Notes under the pieces: generated by a model
What the model was told of the DNA's origin: nothing
Databases searched by the model: none
Seen by the model: only the letters and a program-made list of their open reading frames with translations
Shown here: positions 26,128-35,537 of the stretch, piece after piece
How the letters are laid out: each line of letters opens with the position of its first letter
Numbering within the stretch: position 1 is the stretch's first letter
Position numbers and translations under genes: made by a program
Source of the DNA: Candidatus Cloacimonas sp.
Lineage (GTDB): Bacteria > Cloacimonadota > Cloacimonadia > Cloacimonadales > Cloacimonadaceae
Direction of reading: 5' to 3'
Length of the DNA stretch: 64,000 nucleotides
Assembly (NCBI GenBank): GCA_023227825.1
Contig: JALOCJ010000002.1
Coordinates: 248,001 to 312,000 of the forward strand

Positions 26128-26919
26128 TCAGTGTAATCCGTGAGAGAAATTTTCCTCCTCCTCACTTTCTTTCCCGGTTACCAATTTACTGCGTATTTTT
26201 GCTTTCAGTTTTAATTGTTCTTCAGCGCTTAAGGGTGCATTTCTATTTAGTTCTATGCTTTCTATAAAAGTTCCGGGATTGATACTCATCAGGTCAATTC
26301 TATCTGAAAGCAAAATTGCTTCGTCTATATCGTGAGTAACTAAAATAACGGTTAAATTTAATAAATGGACAATATCTTTCAACCAAATTTGAAGTTGACT
26401 ACGCGTTAAAGCATCCAGTTTTGCCAATGGTTCATCTAAAAGCAAAATTTCTGCACTGCACATATAGGTTCTTAACAGCGCAACCCGTTGTTTTAATCCT
26501 CCCGAAAGCTGGTAAGGTAAATGATCTGTATAATTTTGTAAACCAAAAAGAGGAAGTAGTTCCATAATTTTCTGTTTTGCTTCTTTTTCGTTCCTGCCTT
26601 TCACTTTTACAGGCAGCAAGATATTTTGCATTGTATTTAACCAGGGGAAAAGCAAATCATCTTGTGGCATATATCCTAAAAAGCCGGTTTTTCCTGTAAT
26701 TTCATTGCCTTCCAGATAAATATTTCCATTATCGGGATTAGTGATACCAGCCAAAAGTTCTAAAAAAGTGCTTTTTCCGCAACCGCTGGGTCCTACAATA
26801 CTTACAAACTGTCCTTCCTGTATACAGAATTGTAATTTGTCCAGAACTAGAACCAGCGAACCCTTAAAAAGAAATGTCTTACGAATGTTCTTCGCTTCCA
26901 GAATGCAATCAGGTGTCAT
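26128..26919 (-). CDS. ABC transporter ATPase (ThiZ/TauB-like)
   Basis: The 263-residue product has Walker A GPSGCGKST (43-51), a Q-loop at MPQDD, the signature LSGGLKQR, Walker B ILLLDEPLAKLDA and a switch His in VTHDIDEA. This subgroup energises uptake of sulfonates, nitrate or thiamine pyrimidine precursors. It lies two bases after the gene for a ThiY-type binding protein, so they form one transporter. The permease that should join them is missing on both sides. The last residues (SHGLH) are encoded by a simple intergenic repeat, hinting that the original 3' end was altered. Confidence 0.88.
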   Translation of the reverse strand: MTPDCILEAKNIRKTFLFKGSLVLVLDKLQFCIQEGQFVSIVGPSGCGKSTFLELLAGITNPDNGNIYLEGNEITGKTGFLGYMPQDDLLFPWLNTMQNILLPVKVKGRNEKEAKQKIMELLPLFGLQNYTDHLPYQLSGGLKQRVALLRTYMCSAEILLLDEPLAKLDALTRSQLQIWLKDIVHLLNLTVILVTHDIDEAILLSDRIDLMSINPGTFIESIELNRNAPLSAEEQLKLKAKIRSKLVTGKESEEEENFSHGLH

Positions 26920-26921
26920 AT

Positions 26922-27938
26922 TTACTGAGGCAGAAATTCGTTAGAATATGCTTTATTAGGGTCAACTGCAAGCTGAATAAGGCGTTGTTGATACATCCAC
27001 TCACAAAACCGTTTCCAGACAACAGGATTTTGAATTCCCCAGACAAGTGCATCGCTTTTGTATTCTTTTGCCAGATATTGCATACTGCGTTTAACCTGTT
27101 CAGGATTAAGTTCAGGGACATTTTTCAGTAAAATATCAGCTGCGGAATCGGGTTTGGCGATACAATATTCATAACCTTTTTTTAGAGCTGTCATAAATTT
27201 TTTGGAGGTCTGGGGATTTTTTGCCAGATAATCTTCGCTGCTGATAATAACAGGTGTATAATAGTCAAACACAGGGTCTATCTCTTTGAGGGGTATATAA
27301 TTTAAGGCAATGCCTCTTCTTTCTGCTTCCACTCCATCCCAGCCATAATAAATCCACTCAAAATCTGCATCTTTGCCAATCGTGGAAAAGAAATCATAAA
27401 TTCCGGAAATGATGGTCACTTTATTGAAATCGGCACCAAATTTTTCCATAGTTGCCTTTAAGATTGCCAGTTCTGAAGGTGAATCCCAGGAACCGTATTT
27501 TTTGCCCTCAAAATCAAGAGGAGTTTTAATTCCAGCTTTCTTCAAAGAGGCAAAGCCGGAAGTATTATGTTGAATAACCGCTGCAATAGAAACCAAAGGA
27601 ATATTTTCACTTCTGGCACGAATTACATTTTCCTGATAACTTACACCAAATTCACTTTTTCCGGTGGCAACAATTTGGTCTGTAACATTTTGTCCTGGCT
27701 GTAAAATATCCACATCCAAACCCTGTTCTTGGAAATAACCAAGTTCTTTAGCTACATAGATTCCCGTATGATTGGTGTTGGGAGTCCAATCTAAAGTAAC
27801 CGAGACCTTTTGTAATTCTGCCTGTTCCCGTTTTGAGGTTTTCGTTTTACAGGATGATAGGCAGAGAACTGCTATAAGTGCTAAAAATAAATAGCAATAT
27901 GGCTTGAAGGGATTTAAGGGATAAATATGAGTTTTCAT
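26922..27938 (-). CDS. ABC transporter substrate-binding lipoprotein, NMT1/THI5-like (ThiY type)
   Basis: The 338-residue product has a signal sequence ending in a lipobox LSSC (Cys30), so it should be anchored in a membrane facing the periplasm. The mature part shows 'VTLDWTPNTNHTGIYVAKELGYF' and 'GLDVDILQPG', characteristic of the NMT1/THI5 family that binds pyrimidine (HMP-related) or similar ring compounds. Given the catabolic cluster next to it, a heterocycle is a fair guess; a thiamine precursor is the family default. No TPP riboswitch-like THI box was seen upstream. Confidence 0.87.
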   Translation of the reverse strand: MKTHIYPLNPFKPYCYLFLALIAVLCLSSCKTKTSKREQAELQKVSVTLDWTPNTNHTGIYVAKELGYFQEQGLDVDILQPGQNVTDQIVATGKSEFGVSYQENVIRARSENIPLVSIAAVIQHNTSGFASLKKAGIKTPLDFEGKKYGSWDSPSELAILKATMEKFGADFNKVTIISGIYDFFSTIGKDADFEWIYYGWDGVEAERRGIALNYIPLKEIDPVFDYYTPVIISSEDYLAKNPQTSKKFMTALKKGYEYCIAKPDSAADILLKNVPELNPEQVKRSMQYLAKEYKSDALVWGIQNPVVWKRFCEWMYQQRLIQLAVDPNKAYSNEFLPQ

Positions 27939-27954
27939 TTATGCTCCTTTTTTT

Positions 27955-28016
27955 TCTCACAGATTTCACAGATTTCACAGATAAAAATTTAAGTTCACGC
28001 AGATTCCGCAGATTTC
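27955..28016. repeat. Short tandem CACAGATTT repeats between xerD and the binding-protein gene
   Basis: The minus-strand sequence contains ATCTGTGAAATCTGTGA, with a 9-base period, plus related 'AATCTGCGGAATCTGCG' units. Similar degenerate units occur at 26118-26140 and at 57345-57375, always at gene edges. Their function is unknown; they lie in the 122-base gap upstream of the lipoprotein gene and downstream of xerD. Confidence 0.7.
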
Positions 28017-28060
28017 GCTTTATTATTATTTATAATTCTCAATTCTTCATTCTTCATATT

Positions 28061-29002
28061 TTAAGCGCGGGGATGATACTCTTTATATGTTTCCACCAGT
28101 CGTTTCATATCTATATGTGTATAAATCTGGGTTGTATCAATAGAAGAATGACCTAAAAGTGCCTGCACAATTCTTAAATTCACTCCTCCTTCCAGTAAAT
28201 GAGTAGCAAAACTATGCCGAAAAGTATGGGGAGTGATTTCCTTTTTAATATTTGCCTTCAGTGCTGCCTTTTTTAAGATTTTCCAGAAACCCATCCTGCT
28301 CATTTTATCGCCGCGATTATTCAGGAAAAGGATTTCGGATTGTTTCAGTTTTAAAAGTATAGGTCGGCTCTGTTTTAAATACTTTGTAAAGAGTTCATCA
28401 AGCGTATCTACATAAGGTACATAGCGTTGTTTACTGCCTTTGCCGTGAACTAAAATAATCCGCTCTGCCAAATTCAAATCGTGCACCGATAAATTTAATA
28501 GTTCGGAAATTCGCATACCCGTTGCATACAGCAATTCCATCATAAGCTTATTGCGGATTTCCAAAGGTGTTTTAACAGGCAGAGAATTCAATAGCTGAAA
28601 CATTTCCTCCACACTTAAAACATCCGGTAAATGGACTCCCAATTTAATACGCGGAACTAAATCCATATCTACTTTGGTAGTAATATCGTTATCTTTTAAA
28701 AAACCGAAGAACTGACCTAAGGCAACTCTCTTTCTGGCAACGCTGGTATTTAAAAGTCCAATTTCCTGCAAAGAAAGAAGATACCTGGTAATATCGTCCG
28801 TTTCCAAATTACCAATTTCCTTAGGGCAAAATAGCAGAAAATCTCCTATATCACGACGATAACTCTCAATACTGTTTTTCGCCATTCCCCGCTCTACCTT
28901 CAAGTGATAAACAAAACTGGAAAGGTAACTTTTTAAAGCAGGAGAAAGCTCTTCTTCAATCCCCGCTGTAATAGTTCGGGGTTTCTTTAGTGATGTGGAC
29001 AT
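28061..29002 (-). CDS. xerD: XerC/XerD-like tyrosine recombinase
   Basis: The 313-residue product has an N-terminal SAM-like domain (about 22-108) and the catalytic domain with Arg164 (ATGMRISELL), Lys188, HTFRHSFATHLLEGG (His259, Arg262), LLGHSS (His285) and the nucleophile Tyr294 (TQIYTH). All catalytic residues are present. Length and motifs fit the housekeeping Xer recombinase for chromosome dimer resolution rather than a phage integrase. The ATG at 29002 lies 47 bases inside the end of guaB; no later start would keep the full N-terminal domain. Confidence 0.92.
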   Translation of the reverse strand: MSTSLKKPRTITAGIEEELSPALKSYLSSFVYHLKVERGMAKNSIESYRRDIGDFLLFCPKEIGNLETDDITRYLLSLQEIGLLNTSVARKRVALGQFFGFLKDNDITTKVDMDLVPRIKLGVHLPDVLSVEEMFQLLNSLPVKTPLEIRNKLMMELLYATGMRISELLNLSVHDLNLAERIILVHGKGSKQRYVPYVDTLDELFTKYLKQSRPILLKLKQSEILFLNNRGDKMSRMGFWKILKKAALKANIKKEITPHTFRHSFATHLLEGGVNLRIVQALLGHSSIDTTQIYTHIDMKRLVETYKEYHPRA

Positions 29003-30413
29003 CGTGAGGATGACTTTCCTTCAAGCCAGCAGTTGTAATTTCTATAAATTCGGCTTTTTCTTGTAATTCCTGAATAGTGGCGGCTCCGCAATAACCCATT
29101 CCGGAACGCAATCCACCCATTAATTGATAGAGAAAATCCTTAACGGGACCTTTATAGGGAACCATTCCTTCAATTCCTTCAGCTACAAGCTTATTTCCGT
29201 CTATTTGTCCATCCTGAAAATAGCGGTCTTTACTGCCTTGTTTCATTGCAGACAGGGAACCCATTCCCCGATAGCTTTTAAACCTTCTGCCGTTATAAAT
29301 TATGGATTCTCCGGGGCTTTCATCACAACCAGCAAAAAGTGAACCAATCATAACTGCAGAAGCACCCCCGGCAAGTGCTTTAACAATATCCCCGCTGAAT
29401 TTTATGCCTCCATCAGCAATTACAGGAATGTTGTTTTTTCCTGCCTCTCCTGCACAATCCATTATAGCACTTAATTGCGGAACTCCAATCCCGGCAATAA
29501 TTCTGGTTGTGCAAATTGAACCGGGTCCAATACCTATTTTAACTGCATCTGCTCCGCTATCAATTAAATATCTGCAGGCAGAAGCAGTAGCTACATTACC
29601 TGCAATAGTTTGACAGTTAAAGTGCTTTTTAACTTTTTGCAAAGCGATGCCCATATTTTTATGATGACCGTGTGCTGTATCTATTACCAGTAAATCAGCT
29701 CCAGCATTAAGAAGTTCTTTTGCCCTTTCCAGATAGTCACCTGTAACTCCAATTGCAGCACCCACAAGTAAACGGTTTTTATCATCCTGAACCGCTTCAG
29801 GATAATTTAGGCGTTTCATAATATCCTTAACGGTTATCATTCCTTCCAGCTTGCCATCATCACTAATAAGCAGCAATTTTTCTAGGCGATGTTCCTGTAA
29901 CAGCTCAATTGCCTTATCCAGAGAGATTCCGGTTTTAGCAGTAATCAGCTTTTCCTTAGGAGTCATCAGGTCTTTAACTTTTATTTGGGGATTGGTTTCA
30001 AAACGGATATCCCTGCTGGTTAAAATACCAACCAGAAATTCATTTTCTACAACAGGAAAACCACCGATATGATGTGCATCTCTTAAACCTAAAACATAAT
30101 CCAAAGTATCTTCCGGGGAAAGAATATAGGGATGAGTAACAATTCCGCTTTCTGCACGCTTAACTAAACTGACCTGTTTTGCCTGTTCTTCAAGGGAAAG
30201 GTTTTTATGAATAATTCCTATTCCTCCTTCTCTTGCCATAGCAATTGCCATAGCTGCTTCCGTAACAGTATCCATCGCAGCGCTTAAAACAGGAATCCGC
30301 AAGGATATTTTAGTTGTTATTTTTGTGCTCAAATCCACTTCTGCAGGTAAAATATCTGATTTTTTGGGCACCAGCAGCACATCATCAAAGGTATATGCCT
30401 TGCGTAAGTTCAT
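28956..30413 (-). CDS. guaB: Inosine-5'-monophosphate dehydrogenase
   Basis: GuaB oxidises IMP to XMP in guanine nucleotide synthesis. The 485-residue product has the TIM barrel with two CBS domains inserted (about 92-200), the catalytic loop IGIGPGSICTTR (Cys301), IADGGIKFSGD and the flap YRGMGSLSAM. All family hallmarks are present. Its 3' end overlaps xerD by 47 bases on the same strand. The start lies behind an ACAGGAGC site and is 18 bases after the TPR gene. Confidence 0.97.
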   Translation of the reverse strand: MNLRKAYTFDDVLLVPKKSDILPAEVDLSTKITTKISLRIPVLSAAMDTVTEAAMAIAMAREGGIGIIHKNLSLEEQAKQVSLVKRAESGIVTHPYILSPEDTLDYVLGLRDAHHIGGFPVVENEFLVGILTSRDIRFETNPQIKVKDLMTPKEKLITAKTGISLDKAIELLQEHRLEKLLLISDDGKLEGMITVKDIMKRLNYPEAVQDDKNRLLVGAAIGVTGDYLERAKELLNAGADLLVIDTAHGHHKNMGIALQKVKKHFNCQTIAGNVATASACRYLIDSGADAVKIGIGPGSICTTRIIAGIGVPQLSAIMDCAGEAGKNNIPVIADGGIKFSGDIVKALAGGASAVMIGSLFAGCDESPGESIIYNGRRFKSYRGMGSLSAMKQGSKDRYFQDGQIDGNKLVAEGIEGMVPYKGPVKDFLYQLMGGLRSGMGYCGAATIQELQEKAEFIEITTAGLKESHPHDVHITKETPNYYSGD

Positions 30414-30431
30414 TTTAGCTCCTGTTTGTCA

Positions 30432-32159
30432 TTATAAATTTGGTCGGGAAGCAGCCCAACGGCTTATTTTTTGTCTAAAGTCAGGAGAGAAAATACTGTT
30501 GGGTTTATTTTTCAAAAATTCCCTTGCCAGCCGTTGTTCTTCTTCTTTATCTGAAACCAGTAACAAGCGTAGTAAAGCTGCATAATCTGCAGCAACTTCA
30601 TCCTGAAATTCATATTGCAGTAATTCCTTTGCTTTTGAGTCATTTCCGAAAGCGATAGCCCATTCAATTGCCAGTAAAAGTATTTCCTCATCTTTATTGT
30701 GACTGAAGATTACTTCTAAAGTATCAATTCCACTTTGAGAGTTCAGCTGTAACAAGCGAATAGCGGAATAGAAACTCTTTTTCTCCTGCTCAGCCATATT
30801 CAAACTAAACATCATCAGATAGATAGCATCGTTTGTATATTGGCTTTCCGGATACCGAATAATAAAGTCATTCATCAAAGTATCGGCTAAGGCAGTTTCT
30901 CCTTCCAGCAGTGTATTCAAAAAGTTCAGGTAATCCCTTTTTTCCATCAGGTTATTATGATTTATAGTTTTCAGGATGTTTTGTGCTTTAGTTTTTTCTC
31001 CGCTCAATATATACAAGCGGGCTATTTCCAAATCCATTTCCTGTGCTTCCAAGTTGTTACGGCTAAATTTCTTGGCTTCATTCAACCACGCTAAGGCACT
31101 ATCAATCGGTTCATTTTTAGCCAGTTTTATTTCTGCCATCAATTTGCGTAACTTAACTCCTACAGTTGAGCGGTAATAAAGATTTCTCTCCTTCCAGAAA
31201 GGCAGAGATAACGATTCCAAAATTATTTGTTCAGTAGCCGGATAATTCCTTTGTTGATATTTTAATTCAGCCAGGCGATAACGCAAATCCATTTTTTTAA
31301 CCATATCGGTTTCTTTAGTTTCCAGATAGCTGTATGCCTCAAAAGCAATGCTATCGTTACCTGCAGCTGTTTGTTCTTCGGCAAAGTGCCACATTTTTTG
31401 GGGTTCAAGCTGTTTATAAATATTCAGGGCTGTTTTATAATCCTGCAAATTAATCAGAGCATTAGCATAAATTTCTTTCAGCACAGAATTTTTACTACTA
31501 TCAGCAATGGCAGAAACAACGGAAATTAAAGTAGAATCCTCCTGCAATATTGTTTTCAGCTGATTATTGGTATAAAACATATAGACCGGATTATTTTCCG
31601 TATAAGCCATATATTCATAAATTGCCTTTTCCAATTGATGATAATTCATAGCAGTATTAGCCATTTCCAAACGAAAGAGATCCGGTTTACCCAATTGAAT
31701 TCTTGCCCTTGTGTAAAGCTCTATCACTTTGTCATAAAATGCTTTGCGTTCAAAAAAAGTTGCCAGACGCCTGTATTTGTATTCATCCTGACCGTATATG
31801 TTTAAATAACGCATTGTTTCCTGCCAAGCAACATCTACCTTTGCCTGCATAATTAATAGCTGAATAAGAAGTTCGCTATATGTTTGCGGAGGCAAAGTTC
31901 TTTGGTATTTGTTTAAGGTTGCTTCTGCCTTATCTGTTTGGGACAGGGTAAAATAGATGTTCATCAGTTGATTGATGGAATTTAAGTCGTTAGGGTATTT
32001 ATCCAGAATTTGCAAAAAGAGCTGTTCAGCTTGAACATATTGGCGTTGCATAAGCAATTGATTTGCTTGCTGGGTAAGGATTTGCTTTTCATCATATTGT
32101 GCATATATAGCACTTGCGCAAGCAATTAGGAGCATTATTAGTAAAACTGTCTTTTTCAT
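30432..32159 (-). CDS. Exported TPR-repeat protein
   Basis: The 575-residue product starts with a signal peptide (MKKTVLLIMLLIACASAIYAQ). Helical pairs of TPR type follow, e.g. 'ANQLLMQRQYVQAEQLFLQILDKYPNDLNSINQLM' (residues about 25-60) and further units to about 560. A periplasmic scaffold or assembly role is likely. An in-frame start 16 codons upstream would bury the signal peptide, so I chose 32159, although its ribosome site (GAAGAAG) is weak. It lies between guaB and a DUF4175-like gene on the same strand, and may work with the latter. Confidence 0.8.
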   Translation of the reverse strand: MKKTVLLIMLLIACASAIYAQYDEKQILTQQANQLLMQRQYVQAEQLFLQILDKYPNDLNSINQLMNIYFTLSQTDKAEATLNKYQRTLPPQTYSELLIQLLIMQAKVDVAWQETMRYLNIYGQDEYKYRRLATFFERKAFYDKVIELYTRARIQLGKPDLFRLEMANTAMNYHQLEKAIYEYMAYTENNPVYMFYTNNQLKTILQEDSTLISVVSAIADSSKNSVLKEIYANALINLQDYKTALNIYKQLEPQKMWHFAEEQTAAGNDSIAFEAYSYLETKETDMVKKMDLRYRLAELKYQQRNYPATEQIILESLSLPFWKERNLYYRSTVGVKLRKLMAEIKLAKNEPIDSALAWLNEAKKFSRNNLEAQEMDLEIARLYILSGEKTKAQNILKTINHNNLMEKRDYLNFLNTLLEGETALADTLMNDFIIRYPESQYTNDAIYLMMFSLNMAEQEKKSFYSAIRLLQLNSQSGIDTLEVIFSHNKDEEILLLAIEWAIAFGNDSKAKELLQYEFQDEVAADYAALLRLLLVSDKEEEQRLAREFLKNKPNSIFSPDFRQKISRWAASRPNL

Positions 32160-32169
32160 TTTAGCTTCT

Positions 32170-32300
32170 TCTTTCTTTTCCGGAAGGTTGACCTCCCGGT
32201 CAACCACCTCTTACTCTTTTTTCCGTTACCATCAAGCCAGAAGTAACTCCATAGCTATGTTGCCAGTAAAACAACAAGATGTCGTTTTTCCGGATTTTCT
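32170..32300. promoter_or_regulatory. Single copy of the hairpin module between two minus-strand genes
   Basis: At 32186-32205 there is a perfect 8-bp stem GGTTGACC/GGTCAACC with a TCCC loop, preceded by TTCCGGAA. This matches the 33-base unit of the arrays at 13.4-13.7 kb, including the CCGGAAG lead, but as a single copy and with a changed stem base pair. A degenerate second copy may lie at 32265-32295 (AACAAGATGTCGTT, CCGGA). It sits in the leader of the TPR gene or the tail of the larger gene. Confidence 0.6.
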
Positions 32301-35300
32301 TCATTTATTGAGCGCTTCATTCAGTTCTTTCAAATATTGCATTATAACTTGTTGATATTCTTTAGGATAGGCACGTAAACCTTCTTCCAGAAGTCCGCTG
32401 CGTCTTAAGGATTCCAAATCAATTTTAGAGTTTCCTTTATAGGGCAAATCTTGTCCGGTTTCAGCTTTGCGTTTTTCCGTAAATTCTCTTTTATTGATAG
32501 AGCGTTGAGCATCCAGCATTTTGCTGATAATTCTTTCTTGTCTTTCCAGGATATCGGGATTGAGTTGATTATTTTTCAGTTGCCTGGTTATAGCATCCAT
32601 TTCTTCTGTAATTTGTTTTAAAGCATTGCCCTGTTTTTGTGCTTCCGGATTATTTTGCAGAGCTCTTTTCAGGTTTTCAGCGAGGCGTTCCTGATCTTCT
32701 GCCAGGCGCTGAATTTGTTGTTGCATAGAGCTATCCATTTTTCCCCCCTGAGCTTGCATTTGTAGCATCAGTTGTTCGGTGAGAATATTCATAGCCATTT
32801 GTTCCTGACTCATTTGTTCCAGCATTTGCATCAGGGATTGCATACCTCCACCTCCGCTTCCACTTCCGGAAGAAGCATTTTGCAATGCCTGCATCAGGTC
32901 ATAAACCATCAAGTTTATTCCCTTTTGAACGCTGTTTAGGGTATTGGGAATTTGGTAAAACTGTGTTTCATTGATGTAGCTGAAAATATTTCTGTAGGCA
33001 TTATTGGTCTCGTTCAAATCAATAAAAAAATTGGGAGGAATCATCATCAGCACTTGTGTTTCGCTGAACATTTTATTTAAGGAAATTTGGATTCCTTCGG
33101 ATTGCGCAATAAGGTCTTGCACAATTACATAAGGATCATTTCTATAACGGTTTGCAGTTGCTTCTGTTTGTTTGGAAAAAATTAAAAGTTCTCTTATTGC
33201 TGTTTGAATTGCCTGCATCGTTTTTTGCTGATTGCCTCCTCCCATTGATTCCTTCATCTGATTCAGTTTTAAGGAAAAGCGGCGCATTTTTTCCAGTGCC
33301 TGATTTTGAGCTGTAAGAGATTGACTGCGTTGATTTTGGTTTAAGGAGTTTTGACTATTTTGCAAATCCTGTTGGAGATTACTGTTTTTCATATCTTGTT
33401 TCAGGTCATTTAATTGTTTTTGCACTTGGTTATCGCGTGGGGATTCTAGCATTTTATCTATTTTATCCAATTCCTGTTGCAATTTATCAAAAGTATCACT
33501 GATTTGTTTTTGGTCGGAAGCAAGGTCTTTATTGTTTTGTTTTTCGTCCAAAGTGCGTTCGCTTAAGGTTTTCTGCATTTTTTCCATTTCTTCGGAAATC
33601 TGCAGCGCTTTTTGGATTGCCTGTTCTTTTTTAATACTTTCCAGCAGGGCAAGGGTTTGTTCAATCTTTTTAGTAAAGTCCTCCATTGAGAATTTGAAAT
33701 TTTCCATTGCTTTTTTTAGGTCTTCTGGTTTAATATTTTTTAAGGCATTTTCAAATTTCTGCATTGCTTCCTGTAGTTGCTCGTTATTTATTTCCTGCAT
33801 CAGTTCCTGGATTTTCATCATTTTTTGCAAGGTTTCAGGAGAAAGGGTAGAATTTGCCTGCATTTTATTGATTAGTTCCTGATAGTTATCAGCAATATTT
33901 TGAACCTGTTGAGAGAGATTTTCCTGTTCCTGTAATATTTTTTCCAGCTGTTTTTGATCCTCCCACTTGGGATTATCCTGTTTTAGCAGTTCTCGGCGTT
34001 TATTTTCAAATTCCTTTTGCAGGTCTTTAGATTTTTCCAGGGCGGTTTCCAATTCGCTTTTCTTTTCCTGTTCGCGGGTTTCAATTTCTCTGTAAATTTC
34101 TTCAATAGAAGGGAAACGAGCTTTAAATTTTGAACTTTCTGCTTTTTGCTGTTCGGGAGAATTATCGTAAATAACAGCCCAATAAGTAACTACATCACCA
34201 GGAAATAAATTTGCCTCTTTCAAATCCAATAGGAAATCCGTTACAAACATTTTTCCAGGGATAACACTTTGCACATTAAAAACTTGTGGTTCAGAAGTCA
34301 TTATTTGGATGTTCAAAGTGCAATTTTTCAAACCGTAATCGTCATCCGCTTCTATAATTAAAGGCAGCAGCATATTTTGATTCAGGGTAACATCTTCACC
34401 CGGGAAAGTGATATTGATTTCAGGAGGATTATCTTCCATAATTTTTATGGTTTTTTCTTCGGGCTTACTTTTGCGTCCTAAGGCATCAGTAAGTTCCAAA
34501 TACCAGCTACAGGATTTCTCAATGGCAAGTTGGGTGATATAATTATTTTTATCTATTGCCTGCAAAGGAAGGCGACTAGCATCATCAAAAACCATTACAG
34601 CAGTGTCTACAGGTATATTTGTAGTGAGAGAAAGTTTTACCCGGCTGTGTTTTATTGCCTCTATATTGCCGTAACTTAAGGTATCAGTCCAGGTTGGCAA
34701 ACCGGTATAGGCAGGAGGATAGTATTGAACAAACCATTTTTTTACAATCGGTTCATCCAAAACCTGGATTTTAAACACCGGTGACTTGCAGACCTCATTT
34801 TCCGCATAATACTCAATACTATTATCAAGTCGCTGAAAAATATAGTGGTTATCTGCCAAACCCAATTCCCGCCATTGTTTATCTATACGATAAAAAAGAC
34901 GATGTTTCAAACGCGGATCGGGATTAAGTATTTTTATTTCTACCGCTTCATTTCTGCCAATTATGCAATTACCAGGGCTTAACTCTATAAAATTCTTATA
35001 GATAACTTCCTGACCCTGATTTGTATAAAATTGCTTGAATGCCAAACGAAAATCCTCATAAGAATAAGACCAAATACTACCTAATCCCAAGATTAGAAAG
35101 AGGATAGCAAAAACAACCCGGGAAGGATATAGCGCAGGTATTTTATAATGATTTTTCTCAATTCGCTCTTTTGCCCTTAACTCCAAATTTTCTACAATCG
35201 GACTATCTTTTTCTTTTTCAGCAAGTTCTATCGTATTTTGAAAGAGATCATCTTTGTAGTCAATCTGCCTATCCAAAAAACGCGCTACCGATAAATTATG

Positions 35301-35537
35301 CCAAAAATTGCGATAACCGCTTAAAAGAAAATAAATTATTAATAGTATTAAACAAGTGCGTATACCAATATTGGCATAAAAAAGAACCGGTGAATTTGAA
35401 GGAAGATTTAGCCATAACAAAAAATAAATGTGCAATGCTAATAAAAAGCTGATTAGAGCTTTGATAATTGCCTGCAAGGCAAAGCGTAAATTAATCCTTT
35501 GCCTGTATTTATGTATGTATTTTGTCAGCTGGTTCAT
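32301..35537 (-). CDS. Large DUF4175-like membrane protein with coiled-coil region
   Basis: The 1078-residue product has three N-terminal membrane helices (about 22-42, 52-72 and 138-157) and a beta-rich extracytoplasmic part (about 180-480). A long Gln/Glu/Lys-rich coiled coil (about 490-880) follows, then a Gly/Ser linker at about 890 and a further helical region. The pattern matches DUF4175, a poorly characterised envelope protein family of Bacteroidetes and relatives. The coiled coil repeats heptads such as 'LQKEFENKRRELLKQ'. The TPR gene downstream on the same strand may be its partner. Confidence 0.75.
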   Translation of the reverse strand: MNQLTKYIHKYRQRINLRFALQAIIKALISFLLALHIYFLLWLNLPSNSPVLFYANIGIRTCLILLIIYFLLSGYRNFWHNLSVARFLDRQIDYKDDLFQNTIELAEKEKDSPIVENLELRAKERIEKNHYKIPALYPSRVVFAILFLILGLGSIWSYSYEDFRLAFKQFYTNQGQEVIYKNFIELSPGNCIIGRNEAVEIKILNPDPRLKHRLFYRIDKQWRELGLADNHYIFQRLDNSIEYYAENEVCKSPVFKIQVLDEPIVKKWFVQYYPPAYTGLPTWTDTLSYGNIEAIKHSRVKLSLTTNIPVDTAVMVFDDASRLPLQAIDKNNYITQLAIEKSCSWYLELTDALGRKSKPEEKTIKIMEDNPPEINITFPGEDVTLNQNMLLPLIIEADDDYGLKNCTLNIQIMTSEPQVFNVQSVIPGKMFVTDFLLDLKEANLFPGDVVTYWAVIYDNSPEQQKAESSKFKARFPSIEEIYREIETREQEKKSELETALEKSKDLQKEFENKRRELLKQDNPKWEDQKQLEKILQEQENLSQQVQNIADNYQELINKMQANSTLSPETLQKMMKIQELMQEINNEQLQEAMQKFENALKNIKPEDLKKAMENFKFSMEDFTKKIEQTLALLESIKKEQAIQKALQISEEMEKMQKTLSERTLDEKQNNKDLASDQKQISDTFDKLQQELDKIDKMLESPRDNQVQKQLNDLKQDMKNSNLQQDLQNSQNSLNQNQRSQSLTAQNQALEKMRRFSLKLNQMKESMGGGNQQKTMQAIQTAIRELLIFSKQTEATANRYRNDPYVIVQDLIAQSEGIQISLNKMFSETQVLMMIPPNFFIDLNETNNAYRNIFSYINETQFYQIPNTLNSVQKGINLMVYDLMQALQNASSGSGSGGGGMQSLMQMLEQMSQEQMAMNILTEQLMLQMQAQGGKMDSSMQQQIQRLAEDQERLAENLKRALQNNPEAQKQGNALKQITEEMDAITRQLKNNQLNPDILERQERIISKMLDAQRSINKREFTEKRKAETGQDLPYKGNSKIDLESLRRSGLLEEGLRAYPKEYQQVIMQYLKELNEALNK

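Noticed and set aside
27939..28060. TPP riboswitch ahead of the ThiY-type lipoprotein
   Set aside because: The gap is short, filled by simple repeats, and has no THI-box-like CTGAGA core in a plausible fold.
28061..29002. Phage integrase or integrative element boundary
   Set aside because: The protein has housekeeping Xer features, no tRNA or phage gene is nearby, and the neighbours are core genes.
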